NCBI GenBank assembly: GCA_009760855.2
Contig: WPIO01000005.1
Span: 13,411,001 to 13,475,000, forward strand
Direction of reading: 5' to 3'
Origin: Cristatella mucedo
Lineage: Eukaryota > Bryozoa > Phylactolaemata > Cristatellidae
DNA length: 64,000 nt
Part shown: positions 22,375 through 59,545 of the stretch, piece after piece
How the letters are laid out: the number at the start of each line of letters is the position of its first letter
Position numbering within the stretch: the first letter of the stretch is position 1
The notes under the pieces: model-generated
Told to the model about the DNA's origin: nothing
Seen by the model: only the letters and a program-made list of their open reading frames with translations
Databases searched by the model: none
Translations under genes and position numbers: made by a program

Positions 22375-22845
22375 TCATTTGTACAGCCTCTATGAGAAAT
22401 TAATCTCTGTTCAGGTGCTTCACAAATAATACTCAGAATAATATATATTATGTAACACCCTCGGAGAGCTGAATATTTTTCTGGGCACTTCAAGGTGTAG
22501 TTTTGTAGAAAGCATTTCCAAATTTTGTGGTAACATCCGCAAGCAGCAGGCACAGTGTAAGCACGAGCATGCACACGAAGGATGAGTCTCAAAGACCCAG
22601 CACCAAGTGCTGTAATTAACAGGTGCGTTTTAAGCTTTTTTTAATGTCGTCATGACAGGGAACGTTGTGACTTCCGTCGTTAGTGACTTCCAGGCTTTGG
22701 GAGCATAGGAACCAAAGGTATGGTTTTCCATGAGGAGTAGTTCTGAGGCTACGGAGCTAGAGCCCACGACCTCGGTCATCAAATATATTCACTTTGACTT
22801 TGATTCGAGGGGAGCAGCTTAACCACCGTGCCAAACTAGCGCGGC
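22375..22845 (-). mobile_element. SINE-2 pieces flanking a LINE A-like 3' fragment
   Basis: 22,375-22,450 resembles the SINE-2 tail in reverse (TTTGTACAGCCTCTATGAGA, AATCTCTGTTCAGGTGCTTC), and 22,745-22,845 resembles its head (AGAGCCCACGACCTCGGTCA). The intervening 22,495-22,740 matches LINE A 3' sequence on the minus strand. It may be a SINE split by a LINE fragment; divergence is too high to be sure. Confidence 0.5.
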
Positions 22846-22859
22846 ATAGACACAGCTGT

Positions 22860-23422
22860 CTGCGGTCATGTGACGATCGAGGGCGTCTGCTCAGCGGACA
22901 GGGTGCCTGTCGCCGGGAGGAGGGTTATGCGGTCAACTAACATTGATGGGCATTCAGAAGAGTGAGTAGGCAGATTCTGGCTTCGGCGACGTCTGGCAGG
23001 CCGAGGTTCAGTCGGCTGCCAGCAAAAATGGGATGCCTGTTGGTCATTCGGTCGCCAACGGAAGCGTCCGACATACCCCCTGACCCTTTAACCAGCTTTC
23101 GAGAACTTCTGATTAATTTAACAGGCTAAATATTATTTTATTAAACATAGCTAGAAATGTTTCGTCCATATCGGCTCACTTTGTTCCTGGAAAAAGCGAG
23201 CACGGCAGAAACGGTGCGGATTGCACGGTACCAATCGCGTGAGGGTGGGAGGGGCGGAACTAGAACACACCAAATCTTGCCTTTCGGCCTTGGTAGCTTA
23301 CAAAAAATTCATTTCAATGGTTTATGTTTTAATTTTTGTATTTGTTCTATTTCATTAATGCATTTTATTCTGCGATATCATGTGTTCGATGACTTCAACG
23401 ACATCCGCGATCGGGCTCTGGA
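22860..23422 (+). other. Region upstream of TTC8; nothing else recognised
   Basis: Intergenic sequence between the repeat cluster and the TTC8 start. It includes a moderately GC-rich patch at 22,860-23,080. No TATA box in a convincing position was identified. Confidence 0.35.
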
Positions 23423-23430
23423 ATGGTAAC
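23423..23430 (+). promoter_or_regulatory. Candidate RFX (X-box) half-site upstream of TTC8
   Basis: ATGGTAAC lies 45-52 bp before the TTC8 ATG and equals the right half of the X-box consensus used by RFX factors to drive ciliary genes. The left half (TCTGGA) is a poor match. BBS genes are known RFX targets, so the position is suggestive; the sequence match alone is weak. Confidence 0.3.
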
Positions 23431-23474
23431 CGGCTGGGTACCATAGACGCTTCCGGTGGCTCGGCGGCCGTACC

Positions 23475-49487
<26,013 letters not shown>

Positions 49488-49870
49488 GAGTCATCGGCAT
49501 TGCTGCTGCATCCGTCCGTGTGCAGATGCTGGCAATTTTTTCTGCTAACCTTTTTCCTTGCGTCCTTATATTTATTGATCTTGTCCTGCTGGATTAGTGG
49601 TGCTCAGGAATGGCACTTCCTTAGCAGGTGATTGTTAAATCTCGGTCACTTCTGGCTGTGTAAGAACTCCCTGTCGACAGTTTGGCGTCCTGTATGCCGA
49701 CTGAGCCGGCAGTGTCCACGGTCACTTAGCTGTCTGGGTTTGTGGAGTGACGACCCGCGGTTCTGTCAGCATGTGCTAAACCATTTCTGAATGTCCCTAA
49801 ATGATTGTTTGAGGTCTATCGCGACTGTGGCGAAAGCTGTTAGTATCTTTTTTTTTCTTGCTCCATGGCA

Positions 49871-49876
49871 ATTAAA
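49871..49876 (+). terminator. Candidate TTC8 poly(A) signal
   Basis: ATTAAA lies 384 bp after the stop codon and is followed by GTTGTTAG and TTGTTTGCTC, a GT-rich stretch. It is the first reasonable variant signal downstream of the stop. Confidence 0.3.
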
Positions 49877-49899
49877 TAATGGTTGTTAGAGATTCTTGT

Positions 49900-50744
49900 T
49901 TGCTCTCCATATCGGCAGGGAGTATGGCTGACTGTCTTGTACCTTCTTAGGAGTGGCAAGCACGTCAGATCAGACGTATCCTGCCTGTCTTGTGCATTCT
50001 AAAGGTTAAATCTTCAGATGCATGCTGCTGCTGTGGCAAGTCAAAGGTGAGGCTAGATTATAGCATTGTGCTTTTTTCTCCGATTGCCATGCCGCATGGT
50101 TGCGTCTGCACATACACTCTTATCCAAGTCGACATTCACCGTTGCCATCACTGTATAAGCTGTTAACAGAGACAAGAGTCGGCATCATTTGTAAATGCTA
50201 TATCATATCGTCGTCTGAGAAATATATAGTACGAATGACATGCTCAAAGCAATGCCTTTGCTTGAGCATGGCCATGGAAAGGATGGCATTGTTGTATGAG
50301 CTGCATAGGTAAGGACTGCTGGCTTTGCTCTTGTGCTGGTCAGCCATGGCTACCAGTGTGGGAGCCTGTATAGGGGAAAGCCACAAGTAGCCACGAAAAG
50401 ATGGCTGGTGCAGCCGTAGTCATGCCACAGAGCCATGGTCAGTTTGTACGGTTTGTTCGGGTAATGGCCGTGATCTCGGCAAATGGGTTACCGGAAGGCT
50501 GAGGGGTGGCAACAGCCCGACACGAGTGCTGTACCCACCAACACTCACCAGCCTCGTGAATTGAAGACATTCGATCCTCAGATCCTGTTGTGTTTCCTAT
50601 GCCACCGAAAGACATTATAGATGTATAAAGCGAAAATGAACACCGCGTAGGTAAACAGAATGCACTAAAAAAACGCTGCACCAGGGGCTGCCCACAAGGT
50701 AAGTACATTATTTCTCTTACTTGACTATAATTCCAAGTCTGTTG
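49900..50744. other. Downstream of TTC8; nothing recognised
   Basis: An open frame ending in a donor-like CATAG/GTAAGG at about 50,310 has no recognisable content. No gene or repeat is supported. Confidence 0.35.
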
Positions 50745-51640
50745 CATATCACCATAAGAGAACAAATATCTACCCAGGTGCTTTACAATTTTCGGCAAAA
50801 GAAGCGATAGACCAGAGTAAGGACCAGCAGGGTATCATTCGCAGACCTGCCTGCAAAACACACGAACAGACACCCAGAGCTACTGGTTAGTAAGGTCCCT
50901 GCTTTGTAACATGCACTGAATCATGCACATCTAAGCATGCAAAGGACATTACACAAAAAAGTTAACTGTGACCAAGGAAAAGCTGAGCAGAACTTATGCA
51001 TCCTTAGCTGAGCTTAGCTTAAATGATGACAAGTCACTGCAGGTGGGGACAGACGCTGAATGTGAATTCTAGACTTCCGATGCTTACAAACTAAGGGCAC
51101 AATCACCAAACGATTACGACTCACAAACAAGCATGCTTCCCAGTGTTGCCGTAGCGGCTTCTGCACTAGGGTCCTATGCCATAAACACAGTGTGCATAAC
51201 GGCGTTAGTCCTTGCCAACTCTGGACAATCATGCCGCAGCAGCATCGAGCTTGGGAGCTCTCAGCTAGCGACGAGTAGATGCTGCTCCAATACAGGCTGT
51301 ATAACCATTACCATCCAAAGCTGAGGCCGCGGAAAGGTCGGTTCGCTCTTGGCACGTGACCAAAGTGCAATAGGTCACTGCTAGCAAGGTTCGTGAAAAA
51401 CAAGCGAAGCAGAGTCGCACGTGGCACTGGCGTGCCCGTGCCTGCAAAAGATTGGATTAGTGGCTCTAACTGTTTCGCAATTTTAGCTGCAAAGAACAGT
51501 AGCTGATTGAGTATTAACCAGCCATTTGGATCTGAATAGCTAAGGAGTTGACCTCGGGTTGACAGCTTTAGCCAAGTGAAGAGCAGAGAGCAGAACATCG
51601 AGAGCTGACGGTAGACGTAGAGCACGGCAGCAAGAAAGAA
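50745..51640 (-). mobile_element. LINE family C copy, longest (tentative)
   Basis: On the + strand it starts at CATATCACCATAAGAGAACA, then has CTACTGGTTAGTAAGGTCCC and ATGCACTGAATCATGCAC. These are shared in order with 1,975-2,610 and 40,735-40,960. The minus-strand frame 51,625-51,308 has RATLLRLFFTNLASSDLLHF, faintly like a LINE RT C-terminus. Confidence 0.45.
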
Positions 51641-51918
51641 CGCCTCAATATGACAAGATCATGTCCTTAGTGTACAACAGTCTATTTGTCGTACGTGGAT
51701 CCAGCACCGCCCATAGTATACTACTCACTGGAAAACCCAAATCATGACAGACCGACTGCTCCATGTGTTAGGCTGCTTTCAAAACAGACTTACCGTACGT
51801 CAGCATATTACCGGTTCTCAATCATTACAACTCAGGGACCGCTAAAATTATCTGCACTCTTAGTCTAGCTGACGGAGCACGCCAATGTTTCACCAACGAT
51901 TCTGGTTAACTCTCTCGC

Positions 51919-51921
51919 GTG

Positions 51922-51988
<67 letters not shown>

Positions 51989-52090
51989 CTCACTTTATCT
52001 CTCTCTCTCTCTCTTCTCTTTCTCTCTCTCACTCTCTCCTTTCTCTCTCTCTTCTTCTCTTTGCCCTCTCTCGATCCTCTCTCTTTGCTC
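51919..52090. repeat. (CT)n microsatellite and pyrimidine-rich tract
   Basis: CT repeats with several interruptions. LSLS-type frames are artefacts. Confidence 0.95.
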
Positions 52091-52204
52091 TTGCATTTCC
52101 TTCCTGTAATCCCCACAGCCCTTCCCTCGGTCTTAGACTCGGCTGTCCATATCTCTTTCTCTTTTTTTCTTCTATTCTACCGAATCCACCGGCACTGCCC
52201 GCCC

Positions 52205-52675
52205 TTAGGTTTTGTCGCTCACTTTTAGGTTCCTTCATTCTTTGGCTCCAGCCTACCTATCAGATCTACTACCCCATCAGGCCAAGCATCGTACCACCAC
52301 TTTTCGGAATCTAACTGTTTATTTATACCTCGTACAAACCTCAAATCCTTTGGAGACGGTGCATTTAGTTCGTATGCTCCCGAAGCCTGGAACTCACTCC
52401 AGACTTGCGTCACGACATCCCCTGACTTGACCACATTTAAAAAAACTTAAAAACACATCCATTTATCACAGCATTTAGTGGGTCCCTGTGATTCGTCCGT
52501 AATGTGCTTATGCATGCTGACCCTTGCATGTCACCCCTGACCATATCATTCATGCTGTTTATCAAGCACGATGCCACTCGCCATTCGATCGTGTTTCATT
52601 TACAGCAAATGTGAAGCGCCTAGAAAAAGATTGAGTTCTCTGAGTGTGCTTTATCGAGTGCATTATTATTATTAT
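52205..52675 (+). mobile_element. LINE family A 3' fragment
   Basis: It starts at GGTTTTGTCGCTCACTTTTA ([20 protein letters not shown]) and runs to the hairpin and ATT tail. Its 5' end abuts a pyrimidine-rich tract. Confidence 0.87.
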
Positions 52676-53084
52676 TACCTTTGCCTCTCTCTCTCTCTCT
52701 CTTCAACTTTCTATTCAGCTCACATCGGATAACCATCGGGTAACCACTGGCCGGCCTAACAAGGATTCTTTTGCATCGTGCACGGTACTGCTACGTGCAG
52801 CATGATAAAAATAGGGATACGGTTCAATCATTAGTCTTCACGTTATTTACTGTCTCGGTAGCACTTTTGCCTGAGACCGTAGCTAGGCTCTGCTTTTCCT
52901 AACATTGTACTGCTATGGTGGACCAGTAGCTCAAAGTAATTAACTGGCTGCAGGCAGCCAGACTTACAGGCTGCTGCTGGTCTGACTTAAAAAGGGCATC
53001 ATTAACTTCCAGCACATACGACTGAACCGACACCGCTACTATCTATGTGAGCATCATGGGCAGGGTACCTTTGCTACGCAATAG

Positions 53085-53310
53085 GGGAGAAAGTTTAGGC
53101 ATTCGGTAGCACACAGACTTCGTCTCATGCAGCAAAGAGAAAGTAGGAAGCATAGCATAGTAAGGAGAGCAGTTGAGGTAGTGAGTAGCATGGAAGTAAC
53201 AGGTCAGGACCGCTGGACAGGATGTGCCATGGTCGGCTGCAGGAGAGTAGTTGTCGTTGCACAATAATTGTGCAAGTGAGTTCCACAGTCTAGGACCTGC
53301 AGAGCTAAAG
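53085..53310 (-). mobile_element. LINE family B 3' fragment
   Basis: The minus strand contains the CGAATGCC/CTCAACTGCTCTCCTTACTA words of the family B tail region. The very 3' end is missing. Confidence 0.82.
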
Positions 53311-53399
53311 TAAGAGCTAGATTTTGTCTTGCCTGTCTGGTAAGCTGTAACTGGATCTTTGAATCGGGGATATGGATGAATTCAGAGTGCCCAATGTTC

Positions 53400-53780
53400 G
53401 TACATCCTGCCAGTCGTAAAGGTCTAAGCTGCCATATCTGACCCTATCTCACTGATCTCCACTGGTTTCCCAATTCTTATCCCCCCTATTATTGACTATT
53501 GACTCTGTCGATGCTCTGTCACTCACTCGGGACACGATGTTCCGTCACTAACTTTTAGGTCCCTTCCTTTTCTTGCTCTGCCCTACCTATCTAGAATACT
53601 TGTAAGTCAAGTTTTGCCCCGGCTCGTCTGCTCCAAGTCGTTTAGCAGTGCCTCTAACCAACTTCAATTCCTTTGGAAAGCATGCCTTCAGTTAGCATGC
53701 TCCCAAAGCCAGGAACTCACTCTCGAGTGACCGACTCACTCACTCACTGACGTCAGGACATCCCCTGACTTGACTATATC
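53400..53780 (+). mobile_element. Degenerate LINE A-like fragment
   Basis: TCTCCACTGGTTTCCC, TCACTAACTTTTAGGTCCCT and ACATCCCCTGACTTGACTAT follow family A order. Coding sense is lost. Confidence 0.55.
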
Positions 53781-53834
53781 AACCTCTATAATGAGCTAGG
53801 TTTGCTATTTTCGTATTTATTTAGTCAGTTAGGT

Positions 53835-53960
53835 GCAGCCCTGGTCTGGACCAGGGGTAAGCCTTTAATGATAAAGGTAGTGGGCTTAAGCCCAGCAGCA
53901 TATGTAAAGCGAATGTACAGAGATTAAGTGCTTTTTAGAATACTACAGTTTTTAGTTTGT
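53835..53960 (+). mobile_element. SINE-2 copy
   Basis: The head is GCCCTGGTCTGGACCAGGGG, the B-box region AGTGGGCTTAAGCCC, and the tail ATGTAAAGCGAATGTACAGA then GATTAAGTGCTTTTTAGAAT. Confidence 0.7.
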
Positions 53961-54684
53961 TAATAAAGTCCCATACAGTCAAAAGGAGCCATGCATGCAT
54001 ACATTATGTTGTGATATTTGTAGAACTACTACGACGGTACAGCAGTCATGAGTGTCATGTCGAAAAGAAGAAAGGGGGTGATAATTTTCTAATTTGCATG
54101 TGTAGCTGCAACAGGCACTCTCATAGCTGAAATTGAACACGCCTTGCTTCGCCTGCCCTTGGGAAGTGGCGGTCATGCATAAACAGGATCTGCATTGATT
54201 CTTCATGTGGGCTTACTATATTGTCAATATAAATTTAAAGATGGTCAGCACGTCTGTATATTCTATACATGCCAGTCAAGGCCGATTTACTACCCGGTGC
54301 ATATGAATAAATATCTTAGAATTAAGTATAGGTTCGTTTTATATGATAACTATTATTTATGAAATAGAAGACTTCTTTATTTTTTCTCCTATACAAACTT
54401 TTGCTCCATTAGTTGAACGCTCTAAACTTGACGGTCGGTACTAGCCTCGTTAGCCTTGCCATACTGACGACAAGTGGAGTGAAACGATCTTCCTGCCCCC
54501 TCCTATCTCTGTCTCTCTCTTTCTGTCTCCCTGTCTGTCCGCCTGTCTGTCTGTCTGTCTTATTGTATTTACCTAATCCAAGGCTCTCCTTTTCCTACGG
54601 AACCACGACTAAACGAGGCCGAGCATTGGCTATTGTTTAGCTACATTTGTCCAACGCAACAGCAGGTCACGGGTGCAAGTAGGA

Positions 54685-54835
54685 CAAGCTGGTTTGGTCC
54701 AGCGGTTAAGGTGCTCGCCCCCCCCCCGACCAAGGTCTGGCTGAGGTCGTGGGCTCGAGCCCGGAGGCATATGTGAAGTGCCTGAATAGAGATTAAGTTC
54801 TCTTGGGGCGCTATACAAATGAATATACAAATGAA
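54685..54835 (+). mobile_element. SINE-2 copy, best-preserved
   Basis: The head TGGTTTGGTCCAGCGGTTAA contains an A-box-like block. The B box is GTGGGCTCGAGCCC. The tail GTGAAGTGCCTGAATAGAGA, TTAAGTTCTCTTGGGGCGCT parallels the LINE A terminal hairpin. A C run lies within the head. Confidence 0.85.
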
Positions 54836-54999
54836 TTAATTATATTTAAGGACGATGCAGCAGCAGCACAGACAGACGGCGCTCGCTGCATTAGCAGCCT
54901 TTCGTACGTATATCGAGACAGCTTTCTCCCTCTTAAATAAAAGAGTTTGCTGATCCTGGCCGCCGAAGGTCGAGCACGAAGTTCGAGTTGTTTCTGGGC

Positions 55000-57165
55000 T
55001 GCCATGCAGCTTGCATCTAACTGCACATGCCGCCTGTAGGCGATAGCTGTTTATCGGCGCCACCGCCGAGCCACGCGGTCGCTGCTTGACGATTCGCGCG
55101 CGCGGCTGGCGTCTCCGGCTGCCCAGTGTGACACCGTCGGCGTTCTCGCATCGGGCAGCAAGCAGGCGAAACCAGCGCTGCCCTTGCGCGTGAACGCGTG
55201 CACGCGGGAGTGTGAAAGTGCTTGGTTGCATGCGGTGAGTGTGAGCTACTTGCCTCGAGGCCGTGTGGCGCGAAAACAGCCGCCTGCGAGGTGGCAGCCA
55301 TGCAAAGCGTGCGATGACGAACTTTCTGCGCCAGACCTTTACGTCAGCCGTCGTCAGCTGCGATTTCTGAATGCAACGATGCCGCTATGCCTGTCGCTTC
55401 GTGCCTCATGAGCGACCGCCTCGTTCGTGGGCTGTGCTGCTGGTGAGCGGTTGCCCAGAAAGAAATTTGAGTTCTCTGAAGGTGCTATACAACTGTACTA
55501 TTCTAATGTTGTTGTTGCCGTCGCTGTTTATGCTGCTTTCTGCAAGTGTGGCTGCGAGTCGACCCTACCTGCTTCTTGTCTCTCCTGCTTCCACAAGTTC
55601 TCCATTGTGCTACTACCGAGAAGCCAACATCCGACTCCGATTTGACCCGGCGCCATCCTCCCGGGCGCAGGTTGAGCAGCCGGTAACATAAATCAAAGAA
55701 ACTGCCTAAGAGAATTAGGCTGCTGCATCAGTACCCATACCGCACCCAGCCAGCGAGCAGCCGCGATCAGGATGACCACTAGTATGAACAGGTCAAGCCA
55801 GGTCATGCTTCCCAGAGCCAGCCTTTGTATGACTCGTTGCTGCGGCTTGCCCCCCACCCGGCAGCAGCCATCCTCACCGCAGCCCGCTGCCGCAGCCACC
55901 TCAGCGTGGCCCTGCGGTGCCCCTTCCAGTGCTGCTGCGGTGGCTGCTGGGTAGCGGCAGCTGCTCCTCGGGCTCCAGCTGCAGGAGCAGCTGTCTGCGA
56001 CTGGCTTGCTGGGAAGCAGCGAGCCAGTTATACAAAGCAGTCACGGCGCCGTGCCGCCTGACTGCTCGTATTGGGTCGTGTAATTCGGTTGCTCGGTAGT
56101 AGTAGGCCCCCATGTACGCCCCGATGATGATCCGGCGGCGATGCTAAGCCTTTGTAAAGCGAAATGAACGATTTCTAGTCGTGCTTACTCATAATTCGGT
56201 CAGCGGGGAAAGACATGAGAAATGCCGAGTCTGCTGCAGCAGGCTGGACCGGGCCGAGCGTGCCAGGCATGCGCGAAGCCGAGGAGGGAGAGCGAGCACC
56301 TGTGTGCTGCTCGAAGCGCTAGAGCGCAGCGAGCGAGGGGACACCTGCCTGGCACACCCCCCCCAGGCCTGCGGTCTAGCGAAGGCACCAGCTTGAAGGA
56401 GGAGGCGCTTGCATTCCGACTCGACGCCGGCGGCGCAGCCGGCCAACTGCGCCTCGCACTTGTAGCCGCCTTGCGCCACCGCACTGGTAGGTGTTTCGTG
56501 CAGCCGGTCGGTCGCAGGGAAGCGAAGGGATGGTACTCGATCACATCTAGGTCAAACTCTGCCTGCCGAGTCACAAAACAGCGCTGCTCCCTGGCAAGTA
56601 GCGTCTGCTCGCCAGGCGGTGGGCAGCAGCAGCAGCAGGGAAAGGTAGCTTGCGAGGGAAGTGTCGCGCCCGATTCGCCGGGCTCTTTTATCAAAGAGAT
56701 CCGAAAATAGATAATTGCAGCACCATCCGCTGGCTGAGCCACTTCCACTACTCACTCATACGACAGAAACTCATACGACAGGATCCTTGAGAGAAAGGGC
56801 AGCGAGAGAGGCGAGACCGACCAAGACAGCACTCTGAGCGGGCATAGCCATCAGAAGCACTTACAATCGCTGTCAAAATCAGCTGCTCCACGCGGCTTCG
56901 GTCACTGCATCGTCTGCATCTGGTGCCTTCTTGTTTAGCACAGCTGCAGCTGGAGCAGGGCTAGTAAGCGCAGCAATGGCGGCCTCATCAGCGGCCACGG
57001 TTTGCTGCCGGCTTGTAGGGCATCTCGGGGAGAGGGAATTGGGGGGGATCTTAACACAGCTAGCGACCCGAGCTCTCACTTGGGGGCCACTTGTCGACTG
57101 TAAGCCTTTCGCCGGCAGCCTGCTTTCATAGTCATCGGCTGGCGGCGAGGATTCGGAATGTCGCG
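55000..57165. other. GC-rich region with multiple open frames; unidentified, possibly a gene on the minus strand
   Basis: This region is clearly more GC-rich and CpG-bearing than its surroundings. Minus-strand frames open here: 57,079-56,880 (Ala-rich), 56,748-56,200 (with FDLDVIEYHPFASLRPTG and a CCCCC run), 56,113-55,901 (with IGAYMGAYYYRATELHDPI) and 55,899-55,693 (with TWLDLFILVVILIAAARWLG, a possible membrane helix). The + strand is also open at 56,222-56,710. No family was recognised and the frames could not be joined with certainty, so these may be exons or composition artefacts. Confidence 0.3.
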
Positions 57166-57171
57166 GAAAAG

Positions 57172-57305
57172 CCTCATTTCTAAAGCGTCCGAAGAGCCTT
57201 AATGGCTATCAGTTAGCAGTAATGGATCGCCCACGGCAGGATTCGAACCGACGACCTAAGTAGGGAAGAGCGAGCACCTTATCTCCTAGGCTATCGGGGT
57301 CCGAT
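57172..57305 (-). mobile_element. SINE-1 copy
   Basis: Reverse of AGAGCCTTAATGGCTATCAG, GTAATGGATCGCCCACGGCA and GATTCGAACCGACGACCTAA. The head is partly decayed. Confidence 0.78.
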
Positions 57306-57359
57306 GGCTATTCCTCGGGGTGCCTATGCCTATAACTTATAGCTTATGTTTTTGAAAAA

Positions 57360-57878
57360 TCACACGATATTCCATGCGACTTCTGCTTCTTTCCTCAGGC
57401 TCGCGGGCTTGTTCCGGTTGTTGCTGGCTCCAGCGGCAGAAGCAAGCGCTCGGGCGGCCGCAGTCCGCAGTCGTACCACGGAGCGCTCAACCTGCTGCAG
57501 CGAGTGCCTCGGCCGCCCTTTGAACAAACCAGTGCAGCTCCTGGCCCAGTCAAGCTCTTGCATTTCCATGTCCAATTCCAACATGAGTATACACGCGCAA
57601 ATCAACAAGTTATCTCCCCTTTGCCCGGCTTTTTCACTCAAATCACCTTTGCTGTACCGCAATGTGCCTATTGTAAATACATCACAAAAGTGTTGAGCGT
57701 CTGTCCTACCATTCGTCGTTAAGAGCAATCGGGTCTCGGTATCCGGGTAATGAGCGGTGCCTTGATATATCCTCGGAATCAAGGCTGCGAACCGGAAGTT
57801 TTTCCGGAAACTAATTGTAAGCGACGCGGTGTGCGGCAGCGCCCAGGTGTGGGCCCAGTTTTCCGCAGAGGGAAGCAA
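57360..57878 (-). other. Unassigned open frame, probably within a repeat
   Basis: 172 open codons on the minus strand (DTETRLLLTTNGRTDAQHF, LRYSKGDLSEKAGQRGDNLL), no family recognised. The + strand contains GTTATCTCCCC (57,609-57,619). Likely non-coding or repeat sequence. Confidence 0.2.
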
Positions 57879-57974
57879 CCGTGCTGTCGTTCAGCTCGGT
57901 AACGCTCAGCCCGCGGGGGGGACGGCGCACTACCTTCGCTTGTTTAATATCGATATTTTCAAATAAAATATATT

Positions 57975-58315
57975 GTCTACAAACGTGGCGTGCGGCTCAC
58001 ACGTTCGGTCAGTACTGGGCCGCAAACACGGCGCTCGTAACGACGCTAGTCTCAGCCGACGCGCGACGGTTACTGGTAACGGAACGCCTGAACCTTGCAG
58101 CACCTTGCCTAGCGACGAAGAGCGCTCATTACTGAACATAGCAAGTTCGTATCCGCAATGTAGACAAGCCCATTCAACAGCAGGGGACGGTTACAGGCGT
58201 TCAACAGCGGCTGTGACGTACACCAACACGGTTTCGTGGCCTAGAGCTCAAACCAGCTCCAATGCCAATGCCCCGAGTCTGGAATCCCATCTGTATGCCA
58301 TAAGTCTTAGTATCG
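57975..58315. repeat. Dispersed repeat D, copy 2
   Basis: Order-preserved match to 16,495-16,805, including CGCTCGTAACG, GCTAGTCTCA, GGCGTTCAAC, GACGTACACCAAC and CAGCTCCAATGCCAATGCC. Confidence 0.72.
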
Positions 58316-58494
58316 GCCTGACACTCACCATAATAACGGCGCCGCGAAATCGTAGCTCCGAAAACACTCACGGCATGAGCTCGTGGCCGCAAGCAACTGG
58401 CCGAAACCTGTGCTGCAAAGGAAGCACGTCAACAAGGTTAGTGAGAACAACATCGGTACATATAAGCATACAATGGACAACTACCGTGGACCCT

Positions 58495-59545
58495 GAGAAT
58501 GCTATGAATAGAATGTACGTTTTTAGTTTCTTTTTAAATGCCGTCCAGTCAGGGGATGTGGTGACGTCAGTAGGGCTTTAGTTCCGGGCTTTGGGAGCAT
58601 ACGAACTAAAGACGGTCTCGTACGTAAAACGATCTCCAAAGGATTTGAGGTTGGGTCGCGGTACGGCTAAATTACTTCAGTCTGACCGCTGCACCCACGA
58701 TGGACAAGCTTGGCTGTAGAGTTTTGCACCAACTTTAAGCGCATGATTGCATAGGCCGGAAGACCTGCTATCGATTTTCAGAAGTCTAGACGGTATCTAA
58801 CAAATACATGGACCAGTTTGGACGCAGTATCCCTGCTTAAGCAGGCCCAATTGCTTGCAATGCTACGTAGCTGAAAGTACGCAGACTTGACTGTGGAGCT
58901 GACGTGGTCGTGTAGTGGAAGGTCACTGGAACTGGGCACATGAGTTTCGTGCAGATGCAATAGGAGATACGCTGGCAGGGCCCATTCTAAGTGACATGTT
59001 TTCTTATTTCTGAGTCGCATTAGGCCCGTAGCCTGTAAGTTGGTTGTCCCTCCCAACTTGCGTCAGAACATCCCCTGACTTGACCACATTTAAAAAGAAG
59101 TTAAAAACACACCTATTTAGGACAGCATTTAGTGGCTCCCTGTGATTCGTCCTTCATGTGCTTATGCGTGCTGACACTGTGCATGCTGCCACTAACCACA
59201 TTTGCATGCTGACCCTGTGCATGCCACCCCTAACCATGTTATTCATGTTGTTCATCAAGCATGATACCACTTATCATTCGATCGTGTTTCCATTGCAGCA
59301 AATGTAAAGCGCCTAGAAAGAGATTGAGTTCTCTGAGGGCGCTTTATCAAGTGCATTATTATTATTATTATTATCGTCGTCATTCATTCCATTTGTGAAA
59401 GTTTGCTGCCATCTAGATGCGGATGTCAAAAATACACTCAGCAAGTGAATTGAGAGAGTTCGACGTGCTGAAAGGCTAGGAGGGATTAAAGCACAGATAC
59501 GGCTTCGCGTCGGCTTCGTAGAAATTCTAGATTGTGCTTGACAAT
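58495..59545 (-). mobile_element. LINE family A copy (minus) split by another A copy
   Basis: Two blocks form one minus-strand copy: 58,495-59,047 (RT C-terminus back toward the palm) and 59,380-59,545 (the more 5' part, GCAAGTGAATTGAGAGAGTT). The uninterrupted equivalent at 37,085-37,330 shows that the two blocks are normally adjacent. The gap 59,048-59,378 is a + strand A copy. Confidence 0.72.
59048..59378 (+). mobile_element. LINE family A 3' end inserted into a minus-strand A copy
   Basis: It runs from CCCTCCCAACTTGCGTCAGA to the hairpin (TAAAGCGCCTAGAAAG ... GGGCGCTTTATC) and an ATT tail ending near 59,378. The hairpin is one of the best preserved in the window. Confidence 0.88.

Noticed and set aside
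56222-56710. + strand 162-codon frame in the GC-rich region
   Set aside because: Both strands are open over the same bases, as GC-rich composition allows; no family or splice structure supports the + strand.
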